From positions 1,395,834,688 through 1,395,898,687 of the forward strand of contig OY728131.1 of assembly GCA_963277665.1 (NCBI GenBank): a stretch of DNA of 64,000 nucleotides, written 5' to 3'. The notes under the pieces are model-generated. The model ran no database searches and had not been told where the DNA came from. It saw only the letters and a list, made by a program, of their open reading frames with translations. How positions within the stretch are numbered: position 1 is the stretch's first letter; every line of letters starts with the position of its first letter. Of the stretch, positions 47,676-58,754 are shown piece by piece. Origin of the DNA: Viscum album. Its lineage: Eukaryota; Streptophyta; Magnoliopsida; Santalales; Viscaceae. Both the position numbers and the translations under genes were made by a program.

Positions 47676-48688
47676 TGTTGTGGTATGTTGGGGCAGCGGA
47701 ACAAAAATACAGTGATGTAACCAAGAAAAACAACCCCAATCTAAACAAGGATCACCCTGGAGTTTTAATTTTTATAATGCATGATCCAAAACAGAATCTA
47801 AAGAGTGTAGAATAATAAAAGGACACACTGATTTAATGTGCTTCGATCCCTTAGGGGACCTACAGCATGGAATGAACACCACACCAATGAACACATTTAT
47901 TAATTACTCAAAAATAGAACCGGATTACAAGAACCGGACCAACCAGCAAGACAGAAAACGAGCATAAAAATTACAAGTCTTGAATAGAAAAAAAATTGTA
48001 AACAATAATCACAATGCCAGATGAAGACTAGTCTGGCGGTCCTGATCTTTTTAAACAGATAACGAAAACACAGCCTCCTGGACATTGTTGAAGCAAAAGT
48101 GACTTGATCCTCTCAGGGTTATGAAAATTGTCACCAAATGCCACACATATTCTATCAGGAAGGGTTATTGTCTCCACCTAGATCCATCCATGGGGTAGGC
48201 GACAAAGGAGATCAACAGGAAAGGAAGAGTGCTCCAAGAAACAAGATTAAGCACAGAACCAGGAGCTGATCGCTAGGGCTCACTAAGGAAGACCAACATA
48301 CACCACCGCGAGAGATCTAACAATCTGAAGGGTGAGATGATTCACTACCTCGGAAAGAGGTGAAATAGGGGTGATGAAACCCTATACAAATGTCCAAGCC
48401 TCGTAACTGCATTCCCAATCCATAGGCACTACAAAACCAAGTCTTAACAGCCTACCCAACATAACCAGAACAGAACAAAAAGTAGCACAAATAGATGGAG
48501 GTTTGTGATGATTTGGGCGTCCAAGCTCAACAACAGCCAAGAATTCATACTGAGGAAAAAATAATGATTTTCAACTGGTATATGTTATTAGAGAAAGTAT
48601 AATAAAACAATGCATAAAAATCAATAAAAATGAAATGGCGATAATATTAACATGAAAAACATGTGAAATTAAAATATTTAATTTCAAA
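47676..48688 (-). repeat. Copia C 3' LTR (left copy)
   Basis: About 1.01 kb, starting TGTTGTGGTATGTTGGGGCA on the plus strand. It aligns throughout with 50891-51898, including GTGCTTCG(A/G)TCCC, GTCTCCACCTAGATC and TATAATAAAACAATG. Its end in plus sense is ATTTCAAA where the other copy has the expected ATTTCACA. Confidence 0.88.
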
Positions 48689-48703
48689 AATCTCCACCAT
48701 TTT
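48689..48703 (-). other. Polypurine tract of copia C
   Basis: In element sense AAATGGTGGAGATT precedes the LTR. This closely follows the 'GTGGAGATTG' tract typical of plant copia elements. Confidence 0.75.
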
Positions 48704-49700
48704 CATTTAAAATTTTGTTATTTTCTTGCACCTAACCTATCAATTGAATTGGTAAATCAAGCTAGACAACACAAGAAAAAAACGATGATAAACAATGCTA
48801 GTCAAACTATTACATTCTTATTTCAAACATGTGTATCAATGTGATACACATTTACCCTCTTCAATTCAATCTATTCTACGACTTAAACATGATTAGAAAT
48901 AAACCCTCTAACCATAAACAAAATGCATACATGCACTTAACTAATCCGACTACTGATATCATGCCATCGAGGAAATCCTAAACTGCAAACTAGTACATGA
49001 ACACAAGAAGCAAGCACAGCAGTACCAATCCTGAAATTATAACCGCAATACAAAATATGAACATAAACTCAACAGTTTATATGTAAGAAGTAGCAGAAAA
49101 AAATAGCTCATGAAAAATAAAGAAAATAAGAAAACACATCATAAAACTCAGAGAAAAGAAAACACTCACTCCACGTAGATCTATGACAGACCCAGAAGAA
49201 TCTCCACCTAAGGAGAAGACACTCCCTAGAACCATGTAATAGGGGAAGACACCTCCTAACCTCAGCTGCTGTAAAACCCATACAGCCCAAACCAAAGAGA
49301 GAACTCGTAACCACGAGGAAACACACCCAACAAGAAAGGGCAGCATGCTACCAACGTAGGGAAAACCCATCCTAGTCTAGCCCACCCGTGAAATCAAGCA
49401 CCTTATTCCTAGGTACCCATCCAATGTCAAAAAAGAGATACTATCAACACCCCCATCATGATGTCTGGTGATCAGCCAGACACCACCCATGACCTACTTC
49501 TCTTATCCACTACCCAACACATCATTGTCCTCACACCAGGTTACCTCTCGAGAGGCCTAACAGTCCTAGGACACAAAGAAGGAAACAAACCTATAGTTGG
49601 ACCCACAACTCTACCCCCTTCAGCACACTAGACACACAACAAAACAACGACATCATCGAAACCAGGCTCAACTACATTATATTGAGCCTCATCACCCCTC
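48704..49700. other. Unrecognised internal sequence of copia C
   Basis: About 1 kb lies between the gag zinc knuckle and the polypurine tract. Frames on the minus strand (for example 49370-49077) are hydrophobic and low in complexity, with no protease, integrase or RT motif. It may be replacement or scrambled sequence left after loss of pol. Confidence 0.5.
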
Positions 49701-49715
49701 AAACCATTCATTTGA

Positions 49716-50468
49716 GGACAATCCCTTTTAAAGTGTCATGTTTTCCCACACTGATAGCACTTGAATGTTCTAAACTGACCTGAACCTTTCTTTTAACCCT
49801 TATCATTTCTTTTCCCTTGTCCCCTATCATTTTTTCTACCCACAACATTAAGCACCTCTCCCACTGATCCTAACCCAGTCTTTGACTACAATTATTTTTG
49901 AAACAAGAGTGGACTTAACCTCTTCCAAGGTCAGTGAGTCCCTACCATACATCATAGTCTCTACCAAATAACAATAACTGTTGTCAATAGAAATTAAGAG
50001 AATCGTTTCCTGATCCTCATCATCGACCGTTGCATTTATATTGGCAAGATCTAGAATGATTTTATTAAACTCATCAAGATGAGATTTGATAGAACTACCA
50101 GGTTTCATCTTAAAAGTAAACATGTGATGTTTTTTATACAATATATCTACTAATGAAGCAGTCATATACAATTTCCCTAATTTCAACCAAATGTCGTCAG
50201 CAGTAGGCTAGAAATAAACTTCTCTAAGGACCTTATCTATATGGGAAAGTAAAAGGGAGATATGGGACTTAACAAGCACATCAAGGGGTACATCTTGGTA
50301 TTCTACAACAGTCTGACCAGCATGATTAATAGACGTAATGGGTTTCTTGGGCCCACATAGGGTATAAATTAAACCTTGTTGTACGAGCAGCGCTCTCATT
50401 TTAATTCTTCACAAATTGAAATCATTGTCTCCATCGAATTTCTCAATTTTTTATCGCATTGTTGTCAT
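49716..50468 (-). pseudogene. Copia C gag
   Basis: The reading starts at an ATG (50468) with KIEKFDGDNDFNL, then KMRALLVQQGL, matching the N-terminus of Ty1/copia gag ('xxKFDGxNDFxLWKxKMRAxLVQQGL'). After an in-frame TAG in VYF-PTADDIW, the frame 50186-49848 gives the gag core: WLKLGKLYMTASLVDILY, KPGSSIKSHLDEFNKIILDL and MYGRDSLTLEEVKSTL. The zinc knuckle CYQCGKT-HFKRDC is present at about 49762-49721, but its central Gly codon is a stop. Three in-frame stops make it a pseudogene, though it was clearly a complete gag. Confidence 0.82.
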
Positions 50469-50877
50469 TTTTATCCAGATGAGTGGATGTCGAGTTGTTG
50501 GGGACAACGTTAGGCGTACGCCCCCATGAACCGACCAATTTCACTGGGTAAACATGTACCGTGAGATGAAAAATAAGAATATTTAAATGAATACAATGGT
50601 TTATATTAAAAAATAGAAATAAATTTATACAAACAAAATTAAACAGACAGATGCAGATGAAAATAAAATGAAAGAAAACCCAAATTAATAATCTATAGAC
50701 AGACTACAATAAACTGTAAATAGAATACAACAAGGCTGTAAACAGTTGCAGTAAGAAATATACGACAATAGTTGTGACAGTAATCAATAAACGACAATAT
50801 CATATTGTAGAAAGCTCAAAAGACTGAAATCAGATCAAGAAAATATCAAAATCAAAATAGCACAGCAGTTAGGAAGT

Positions 50878-50888
50878 CTCTGGTATCA
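50878..50888 (-). other. Primer-binding site of copia C
   Basis: TGATACCAGAG in element sense, two bases after the LTR. It matches TGGTATCAGAG at 9 of 11 positions; the two differences are transitions. Confidence 0.6.
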
Positions 50889-50890
50889 CC

Positions 50891-51898
50891 TGTTGTGGTA
50901 TGTTGGGGCAGTGGGAAAAAAATACAGTGGTGCAAACAATCCAAAAAACCTCAAACTAAACAAGGACCGGCCTGGAGTTGAAATTTTGATAATGAAAGAT
51001 CTAAATGAGAATCAAAAGAGTGCAGAATAATAAAAGGAAACACCAATTTAACGTGCTTCGGTCCCATAAGAGACCTGCATGGCAAGAACACCACACCCAC
51101 GCACACCTTTATTAATTTCTCAAAAAACATAACCAGAGTACAAGAACTAGACCAACCAGAAAGAGAAAATGAGTAGAAAAATTACAAGTCTCGAATTTTA
51201 AATAAATTGTAATCAATTACCATAATGTTGGATGCCAACTAGTCCGGTGGTCCTGGTCGCTTCACACAGATGACAAAAAAACAGCCTCCAGGACCTTGTT
51301 GAAGAAGTAGTGACTTGATCCTATCACGGTTCTAAAAATCATTTCCAAAGGCCACACGTCTTCCGTCGAGAAGGGTCATTGTCTCCACCTAGATCTAGTC
51401 ACGAGGTAGGCCCCGATGGAGAACAACAGGCAATGACGAGTGCTCTGAGAAATAGGATTAAGCACAGAACTAGGAGCTAATCGCTAGGGCTTGCTGAGGA
51501 AAACCAACACACACCTCTGCAAGAGAGCCAAGAAGTTGAAGGATGAAACGATTAAATGCCTCAGAAAGAGGCGCAATAGGGGTGATGGAACCCCCTGCGA
51601 ATGACCTGGCCCCTTAACCGCATGCCCTATCCGCAGGCGCTACAAAACCAAGGCTGAATGGACTTCCAAAAAAATCCCCACAGATCACCAAGAATCCCAA
51701 ACAAATAAAGGGCTTGGATGATTTGGGCGGACATGCCCATAAACGGACGGGAATGAAAACTAAGGAAAAAATAATGATTTCCACTCTTATACGTTTTCTG
51801 AGCAAGTATAATAAAACAATGTATAAAAAATAAATAAAAAAGAAATGGTGGATAATATTAACATAAAAAAATGAGAAATTAAAATATCTAATTTCACA
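50891..51898 (-). repeat. Copia C 5' LTR (right copy)
   Basis: 1008 bp, plus-strand reading TGTTGTGGTATG to ATTTCACA. In the element's sense it starts TGTGAAAT and ends CCACAACA. The open frames inside are not genes. Confidence 0.88.
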
Positions 51899-51903
51899 GT
51901 ATC
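51899..51903. repeat. Target duplication GTATC of copia C, right
   Basis: Pairs with 47671-47675; LINE coding text resumes after it. Confidence 0.88.
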
Positions 51904-52427
51904 CCCATTTCGTATGAACAAATTAAACTAAAACATTTTTCATATATTACCAATAGTCTTCTAGGGAGGATTCTCAATTGGAAAAACAAATTTCTGTCAT
52001 TGGGAGGAAGGGTGGCCTTGTTCAATAATGTTCTTACCTGAATTCCAATGCACGTGTTTTCTTTAATCAAATCTCCAAAGGGGGTCATCCAGTAGATGGA
52101 AAGAATTATGACTTCTTTTGTTTGTGAAGCTAACCAGATGGGATTCCATCACCGGGATTCATAGTCCCATATTGAAAATCCAGTGGATGTAGTGGGAGTG
52201 GGACTTCGCGACCTCAATGAATCCATAAAGGGTGTACAAGGCCGCCGTGCTTGGGATATTACATTGGGAGACTCATTATGTGAATCATTTTTTCATGGAA
52301 TGTTATGGTGATAACTGGAAGGAAGCAGGAAGCCATTGCACTTGGTTTACAGGCTCGGTGAAATTCATGATATCCTATTTTGAGGTGCTCTATGGTTCTA
52401 TTTTGTGGATCATTGGGAAGGGGGTAG
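51904..52427 (+). mobile_element. L1-like LINE, second part
   Basis: Continues the RT thumb/connection region: ILNWKNKFLSLGGRVALFNN (about 51970-52030) matches 'LxxWKxKxLSxGGRLxLIxSVL', IPMHVFSLIKSPKGVI matches 'IPxYxxSLFxxPxxVI', and VVGVGLRDLNESIKG matches 'GGLGIRxLxxxNxAL'. It stops at the copia D target site. Confidence 0.8.
52423..52427. repeat. Target duplication GGTAG of copia D, left
   Basis: GGTAG directly before the left LTR and again at 57428-57432 after the right LTR. Confidence 0.85.
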
Positions 52428-52873
52428 TTTTTGGCTATACAAGTAGAGAAATATGAGTGGATGAAAATAAAGACGAAGAAAAATTGGCACACAACACAAA
52501 GGAGATTTCTAGCTTTGTATTTCACAATATTTTCAGACTAAAATTACATCAATTTATATACTCACCACATTAAATGCAGAGCATTTATGTTGGTACAAAG
52601 AGAGACCAAAAAAATTAAATGCAGAGCATTTATCACGATACAAGGAAAGACCAAAACATTAAATGCAGAGCATTTATATTGGTACAAGGAAACTCAAAAA
52701 CATTAAATACAGAGCATTTATGACGGTAAAAAAAATACCAAAATATTTAATATAGAACATTACATTCATTCAAATAAAATAAATGGAGGTGGATCCATGG
52801 AAAAAACATTGTGCATGTAATAAATGATGTCGTGGGAAACTTTGACTCGTGGTTTTCGTTTTCAATTCCAACA
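52428..52873 (-). repeat. Copia D 3' LTR (left copy)
   Basis: About 445 bp. Its plus-strand start TTTTTGGCTATACAAG is a decayed TGTTGGATATAGAAG, and it ends CTCGTGGTTTTCGTTTTCAA...CCAACA. It holds five diverged 44-bp units (52565-52765) starting ATTAAATGCAGAGCATTTAT. Confidence 0.88.
52565..52765. repeat. 44-bp tandem units in the left copia D LTR
   Basis: ATTAAATGCAGAGCATTTAT-type starts at 52569, 52614, 52658, 52702 and (worn) 52745. Each contains the near-palindrome AAATGCAGAGCATTT. The right LTR keeps matching units near 57125, 57170, 57216, 57258 and 57301. Confidence 0.85.
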
Positions 52874-52887
52874 CTCCCCTAAAAAAA
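52874..52887 (-). other. Polypurine tract of copia D
   Basis: TTTTTTTAGGGGAG in element sense, directly before the 3' LTR start TGTTGG. Confidence 0.75.
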
Positions 52888-52962
52888 TGGTTTCATTCTG
52901 AGCATCGTTCTGTGTTTTTTGAAGTCATCTGTTGGTAATTCCTTTGTGAAAATATCATCCAC

Positions 52963-53253
52963 CTATTCCATAGTATGACAATATACAAATTTTATCATTT
53001 TCTGCTTCCTGTGAAATCTCAAAAAATGGAATCGGGTATCAATATGTTTTCTTCCTCCATGATGCACCAGATTTTTGGAAAGTTCAATTGCTGACTTGTT
53101 ATCCATATATATCATTGTGGATCCATCCCGCGGATTCTTCAACTCCTTCAGAAAATTTATCCACTGGATTCCTTCAAAAATAGTGGATGACGCCGCCAGG
53201 TACTCTGCTCCACATGTATACAAGGCAACCACACTTTTCTTCCTTGAATTCAA
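52963..53253 (-). pseudogene. Copia D RNase H
   Basis: An open frame of 96 codons starts MNSRKKSVVALYTCGAEYLA, the counterpart of 'WSSKKQxxVALSTCEAEYxA' with the catalytic Glu at residue 17 and an Asp at 51 (MIYMDNKSAIELSKN). HIDTRFHFLR and VYCHT follow as in the family. The upstream half lies in other frames. It is one of the least damaged pieces in the window, but isolated from an open pol. Confidence 0.85.
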
Positions 53254-53565
53254 TGTGAAAGCAGTCGATCCAAGAAAAAATGCATAGCTGTTGGTACTTT
53301 TTCTTTCATCTTGGTCACCTCCCCAATCACTGTCTAATTATCCATGAATATTTTCTTCTTCATTTTATGGATAAAAAAGACCAAAATTCAACGTTCTTTT
53401 AATTTACCTGAGGATACATTTTGTCGCTAGCCAATGTGACTCTTTTGGGGCTTCCATGTACCCGATTTGAAGCCCAACACTATAGACAATATCAAGCCTT
53501 GTGATTTTGAGATACCTTAGTCTTCCAATTATTCTTTTGAATAGAGTCGAGTCACCACTTCTTCC

Positions 53566-54400
53566 TTATCCATCATTTGTCAGTTTTAAGCTCATTGCCA
53601 TAGGTGTGTTTACAACATTGCAATTTGCCATCTTTAATTTTTCAATAAACTCCTTAGCATACCACTTTTGAGAAATATAGTTGTCTCCATGTTGTTTCTT
53701 TACTTCTATGCCCAGAAATAAGGACATGAGACCTCCGTCAGTCATCTCAAACTCCTTGAATAAAGCCTTCTTGAAATAATCGATCATCTGTCGACTATTC
53801 CCTATAAATAGAAAATCATCAACATACAAGCATTCAATGAGTATATCGCCATGATCAATCTTCTTGATGTAAACTGCATGCTCATATAGACATTCGGTGA
53901 ATCCGTTATCTAGACGATAGATGTAAATGCATGCATTCCTAGCACAAGGATCCTGCTTCAACCCATAAAAAGCATTCTTCAGTAGATACACATTGTCTTC
54001 CTCCCCTTGCATAACAAAGCCTTCTGGCTAGTCTACATAAACCACTTCCTCTAGAATTATAGTCAGGAATGTAAAATTTACATCGAATTGGTAGATCATC
54101 CAACTGTGATGAACATAAAAGGAGATAACCATCCTCAAAGTGTTAATGTGAGAAACCAGAGTGAATACTTCTTCATTGTACACCCCATACTTCTACTTGT
54201 ACCCCTTTCCTATGAGCCTTTCCTTGTAGTGATCGATTTCACTATCAGCATTTCGCTTGATCTTGTACACCGATTTGAAACCAATGGTTTTTTGGATAGT
54301 AGGAAGTGTAGTCATCTCTCATGTGTCATTTTTTTTCTATGGTACAAATTTCTTCTCCCATAGCTATTCTCTAACATTCTTCCCTCATGGCTTCCTGAAA
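53566..54400 (-). pseudogene. Copia D reverse transcriptase
   Basis: The 148-codon frame 54012-53566 contains VYLLKNAFYGLKQDPCA, YEHAVYIKK, GDILIECLYVDDFLFIG with the catalytic YVDD intact (about 53815-53826), and FEMTDGGLMSLFLGIEV and ISQKWYAKEFI. Upstream, in neighbouring frames, lie VVYVD-PEGFV and, near 54370-54410, HEPLMFQEAMREE. It matches the copia RT throughout ('xYGLKQAPRAW' reads YGLKQDPCAR). Confidence 0.88.
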
Positions 54401-54749
54401 CATCAGAGGCTCATGATCTGCATAGAGACAAAAAAGATTTACCTCTTCGGTTTGTTCATAGATTTCTCTTAAAATTTTAATTTTTATGGGTTCCATGGGT
54501 GAGGATGGGTTCGCCAAATTTTGACTTGATGGAGTCCTTTAAGGAGTGATGGAATGTCCTCCTGGACTCATGTGTACTGACAATGTGCTTGGGGAAGGTC
54601 TTGCTGGTGTTAGCTCATGATGATCATGCCTTTCCTATGAATCTTCTATTTTGACTGGTATATATTTCTTGGTTCCTCATCATTCCATTTCAAAGATTCT
54701 TCCTTAATAAAGACCACATCTCTACTCACCACTAATTTATTGGTTAGTG

Positions 54750-55790
54750 GATTGTAGAGCTTATAGGATTTAGACTCTCATTGTACCCGATGAAGATGCA
54801 CTTTTCACCACGATCATCAAGATTCCTTCTTCTCACTTCTGGAACTTGAGTGTAGGAAACACAACCTAATATTCTTAGTTGTTCTACGCTCGGTTTTTAG
54901 CCACTCCATGCCTCTTGTGGTGTCAATTTTCTGACACTCTTGGTTGGACACTGATTGAGGAGATAGGCAGTACATGCCAGTGCTTCTGCCCAGAAGTTTT
55001 TTGGCAAGCCTTTCTCCATTAGCATGGTCCTCGTCATGTCGAGGATGGTGCCATTATTCCTTTCTGCAATGCCATTCTGTTGTGGCGTGTAGGTAGTATT
55101 ATATTGTTGCTTTATGCCTTGTTCCCTGCAAAAATCATGAAATACATTTGAAGTGTATTCTCCACCTCTGTTAGATATGTGAAAAATGATTCAAAAATCA
55201 CATTCAGCTTCAACACTAGATTTGATCATTTTAAAGATCGCAAATGCATAAGATTTTTCTTTGATACAATACACCCTTATTTTCCGACTAAAATCATCAA
55301 TGAAGGTAATAAAATATGTATTACCTCCATGTGAGGGTGTTTCAAGTGGTCCGCAGATATCAGTGTGAACTAACTGAAGTAGTTCATTTTCACTTCATGA
55401 CACTCCACTTGAGAACGAGTTCCTTTGTTTCTTTCCGAGTGTACACGACTCACACATATGATTTGGAACTTCAATTGCTGGAAATCCGCACACCATGCTT
55501 GATGAGGATCGAAGTTTAAGCCCGCTAAAAGACAGTTGTCCAAATCACAGATGCCATCTCCATGATTCATTCTTCATGAGTCCCAAGAGACACTACTCAA
55601 CCTGTGTGTTGATTTGTAGTGGAAACATGTGATTCCCCTCTATTTGGACTTGAGAAAAAAGTCTTTTGTGAGCGTCACTTATAGACAAAAAATAATTCTC
55701 TATGTGCATAACATAACCCTTCTCAAGGAGTTGGCCGAGACTAATGATATTGTTTTTCATGTTTGGTACATAATACACATTAGAGATGTA
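54750..55790 (-). pseudogene. Copia D pre-integrase and integrase
   Basis: The frame 55778-55593 gives YYVPNMKNNIISLGQLLEKG, the standard text after copia protease. Further on, in element sense, come FIDDFSRKIRVY (about 55290) with a catalytic Asp, GIKQQYNTTYTPQQNGIAER (about 55115-55056) with the catalytic Glu region following, and near 54960-54900 TAYLLNQCPTKSV and LTPQEAW. Most of the core is open, with a few frame changes around the zinc-binding N-terminus (about 55560-55450). Confidence 0.82.
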
Positions 55791-55929
55791 ATTTGGCTCA
55801 CCATTCTTCGGATAGATTTTGATTTTACCTTTTCTTTTATGGGTACCTTTGATGAGTCCCCAAAGCTCACATCACCACGTACTTATTTTGTGAGTTCCTC
55901 GAATAGTTATTTTTTACTACTCTTGTGGT

Positions 55930-55965
55930 TGCTTGCACCCGTGTCGAGATACCACACATCGGGGC
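55930..55965 (-). pseudogene. Copia D protease active-site region
   Basis: In element sense the frame reads DVWYLDTGASNH, with the D-T-G-A catalytic triad loop of copia aspartic proteases fully kept ('WxLDTGASNHM'). GDVSFGDSSKVPIK follows (about 55870), as in relatives. A stop and a frame change separate the two. Confidence 0.82.
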
Positions 55966-56049
55966 GTTCACATGCCTTTTATTTTGCGAGGAGTGTGATA
56001 CCTTCTTCTTCATGATGATATGTTTTTGCATAGTTGGATCGTTCATTAT

Positions 56050-56940
56050 GATCCACTTTTATCCAATAATCAAAAGCATAATGTCCAAATTTTTTATAGT
56101 TGTGGCATTGAATGTTCTTTTTGTTTCCATGACCATGCATGAAACGACCTCCACCATTCCTTCTTCCACGAAAGCTAGTAGGATTTTGTTTCTTTTGTTG
56201 ATGGATTGGATAATATCAACGCCCTCTTACTCTACCACGATGACCACCTCATTGCATGTGTCCATTATTTTGTTCGTTTATAGTCAACTTGGACTCTAAT
56301 TCATGATCTATTTTTTGAACCAGCAATCTTTTTCATCCATTGCTCATGCACTATAAATGACCCCATCAGTTATTCAATGGGTAGTTTCTCTAAATCCTTT
56401 TATTCATTGATTTCCACAACCACATGCTCAAACTTGGTTGTGAGAGATCAAATTGTTTTTTCAAATACTTGAATGTCCTCTACTATTTCACCTTTCCTTT
56501 TCAAATTGTTAACAATAACAATTAATCTTTAGAAATAATCGAAGATACTCTCACCTTATTTTAGGTGTGCTGCTTCAAATTCATCTCTTAATTTTCGAAT
56601 ACGTACCCTCTTTACTCGATCAACACCATTGAAGACGGTGGAAAGAGAATCCCAAGATTTCTTGTTTGATGTTACTCAAGCAATATTTTCGAACATTGAT
56701 TCATCTGACCCTTGATAGAGGAGGAAAAATGCCTTGTTATCTTTATTTCTTTAATTTTTGTGTCCCGTATTTTCTTCATTCATGAAGGCGGCTTCTTCCT
56801 TCGTAGATGGTACAATTTACCCATCGGTGAAGATCTCCCATAATTATTGTTACCCAAATAACGGCTACATTTGGATTCACCATCTTTCGTAGTTGTCCAT
56901 GGACAACTTCAGAACTTGCGGCTGGATTGCGGCCATTTTT
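56050..56940 (-). pseudogene. Copia D gag
   Basis: Starts MAAIQPQVLKLSMDNYERW (about 56934), like the N-terminus of many plant copia gags. IRKLRDEFEAAHLK (about 56600) and TKFEHVVVEINE (about 56440) follow the gag core. Near 56120-56090 the zinc knuckle is worn: CHNYKKFGHYAFDY where CxxCxxxGHxxxxC is expected, so two of three Cys are lost. Several stops are present. Confidence 0.72.
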
Positions 56941-56962
56941 TAAAAATTTGGAGAATCTTGGT

Positions 56963-56980
56963 AACCTGGCTCTAATACCA
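56963..56980 (-). other. Primer-binding site of copia D
   Basis: TGGTATTAGAGCCAGGTT in element sense, three bases after the 5' LTR; 17 of 18 bases match the initiator tRNA-Met primer site. This is the longest PBS match in the window. Confidence 0.92.
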
Positions 56981-56983
56981 GTT

Positions 56984-57427
56984 TGTTGGATATAGAAGAT
57001 GAAAAATATGAGGGGAAGAAAAATTAAGTGGAAGAAAAATTGTCACACAACAAAAAGGAGCTTTCAAGATTTGTATATCAACATATTTTCATACTACAAT
57101 TACATCAATTTATAGACCCACAACATTAAATATAGAGCATTTATGTTGGTACAAAGAAAGACAAAAAATAATAAATACAGAGCATTTATCACGGTACAAT
57201 GAATGAAAAAAACATTAAATGCAGATCATTTATCATTGTATAAGAAAATTTCAAAACATTAAATGCAGAGCATTTATGACCGTACAAAAAATACCAAAAT
57301 ATTAAATACAGAAAATTAAATTCATTCAACGAAAATAAATTCAGGTGGACACATGGAATAAAATGTGAATGTAATAAATGACGTCAAGAGTAGCATTGAC
57401 TCGTGGTTTTGGTTTTCAACTCCAACA
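56984..57427 (-). repeat. Copia D 5' LTR (right copy)
   Basis: 444 bp, TGTTGGATATAG to CTCCAACA on the plus strand. It includes the 44-bp units and ends like many copia LTRs (TGTTGG...CCAACA). Confidence 0.9.
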
Positions 57428-57432
57428 GGTAG
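57428..57432. repeat. Target duplication GGTAG of copia D, right
   Basis: Pairs with 52423-52427; LINE text resumes after it. Confidence 0.85.
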
Positions 57433-58740
57433 CTTTGGGAAGTCCAAATAGTTAGGTGAGAAGCTGGATTTTAGTGGTTTCCCTCGTCTGTATAGTTCAT
57501 TTTAGGAGGGGTTCTCATGCCCCAAGTTCATTCAGTAAAAACTTAAATCTAACCAGGTAAAGTTATTAAAAGTATTATCATGAATGGGGAACCAGAAAAA
57601 TGAATCTTCATTGACTCAACTTCAGGTATTTTTACATCTCTAGATTATAGGAAGCAGTTATATACAAATAACTGCATTGACGTGTGGTCATTCGAGGTTT
57701 GGTGCGCTGTGATTTTGACAAAAATGAACTTCCTCACATGGAATATCAGGTATAGTGCAATTTTGTCGGATGAGATCATCAAAAGAAAATGCATCTCAAT
57801 GGAATCTTACTACTTATCTTCTGAGATAATGTTGGAATAATCCATTATCCAACTATTTTTTCGAGTACACTAGAATCTCATCTATGACCCTTTTTTACTC
57901 CTCATCCTGGCATCAACCACAATCAATCTATACATGGTTTGTGTTCATTCAGGTTCCATGTGGTCTATAGTAGGTCTAGGTAATGTAATTTCTGCGACAT
58001 CATCTTTTCCTCAGTGTTGTAGATCATTTGGAAGTCACGCAACTTTCCCCGGATGTGTTCCAATCACTCCCCATTTTATTTCCAGATGTGACTACGTGCT
58101 CTTGTTTTCGAGATGGATCATATGATAATATTTATTCGTCACCCATATACGGTATGGAATTTTATTAATCTATCTCAAGTTACTAACGAGAGGGAGGATC
58201 GTTGGATCATTTGGATGCCACCTCTCAGAGGGTTGAAACTCAATGTGGGTGTGTCTTTTTTGGGAGGGATGATGATAGGTGGCGGAGTAATGTAGGACTC
58301 GTGGTTCTTGGTTCTTATGGGGTTCAATGCTTTTTATGGACCAGGATATTCCATGGGTGCAGAGGTGCGTGCACTTCTTTCAAGCTAGCTATTTTATAGG
58401 CTTCATGGTATACAGGTGGTAGATGTTGAGTCAGATTCAGAAGTTATGGTGAACCCTATTTAGGGGAATCATTATGTTCCATGGTCCTTGAACTATCTTA
58501 TTCATTGTTGTATTTTGGAGACCAACAACAGACATATTATTCGTTATATTTGGAGGGAGGCTAACATTTCGGTGGATGCACTTGCTCGCATGGGTAGTCC
58601 GAAAGAGGAGATGGTTGTCTATAATAGCCTTGGTTCTATTCCTTTGATTTTATGGATGTTATCCATGGGTATTTCCTAAGATTTCATCACATACGGTTCT
58701 CGTAAGGACACCCTTTGTATCTGTTTCCATTATTTTTTTT
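57433..58740 (+). mobile_element. L1-like LINE, third part: zinc-knuckle and RNase H domains
   Basis: Weak zinc-binding reverse-transcriptase-associated text (about 57680-57850) is followed by an RNase H domain. LKLNVGVSFLGGMMIGGGVM (about 58230-58290) stands for 'xKLNVDGSxxxxxxAGxGxVxRD', with the catalytic Asp lost. VDVESDSEVMV (about 58418) and the frame 58488-58679 (RYIWREANISVDALARMG) match 'VExDSxxxV' and 'HIxREANxxADxLAxxG'. This RNase H tail is typical of plant L1 LINEs. The ORF stops at 58679. No poly(A) is visible; a T-rich run lies near 58727-58741. Confidence 0.78.
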
Positions 58741-58754
58741 TAAGATTTGATCTT

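Larger units (their letters stand above)
47676..51898 (-). mobile_element. Copia C, Ty1/copia element with gag only
   Basis: This 4223-bp element on the minus strand is inserted in the LINE: 5' LTR 50891-51898, primer-binding site 50878-50888, gag about 50468-49716, about 1 kb of unrecognised sequence, polypurine tract 48689-48703, 3' LTR 47676-48688, perfect TSD GTATC. Protease, integrase, RT and RNase H could not be found in any frame, so the copy is non-autonomous. The LTRs differ by roughly 15-20% in the part I compared, so it is much older than the element at 4635-15081. Confidence 0.88.
52428..57427 (-). mobile_element. Copia D, complete but decayed Ty1/copia element
   Basis: This element is 5.0 kb on the minus strand. 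It comprises 5' LTR 56984-57427, PBS 56963-56980, gag about 56935-56050, protease about 55961-55935, integrase about 55790-54750, RT about 54400-53566, RNase H 53253-52963, polypurine tract 52874-52887, 3' LTR 52428-52873 and TSD GGTAG. The gag-PR-IN-RT-RH order is diagnostic of Ty1/copia. All modules are readable with moderate numbers of stops. The LTRs have diverged considerably (by eye about 15-20%). It inserted into the LINE, independently of copia C. Confidence 0.92.

Noticed and set aside
49077..49370. 97-codon hydrophobic frame resembling a membrane protein
   Set aside because: AT/GT-rich, overlaps another minus frame, sits within copia C and matches no family; hydrophobicity follows from base composition.
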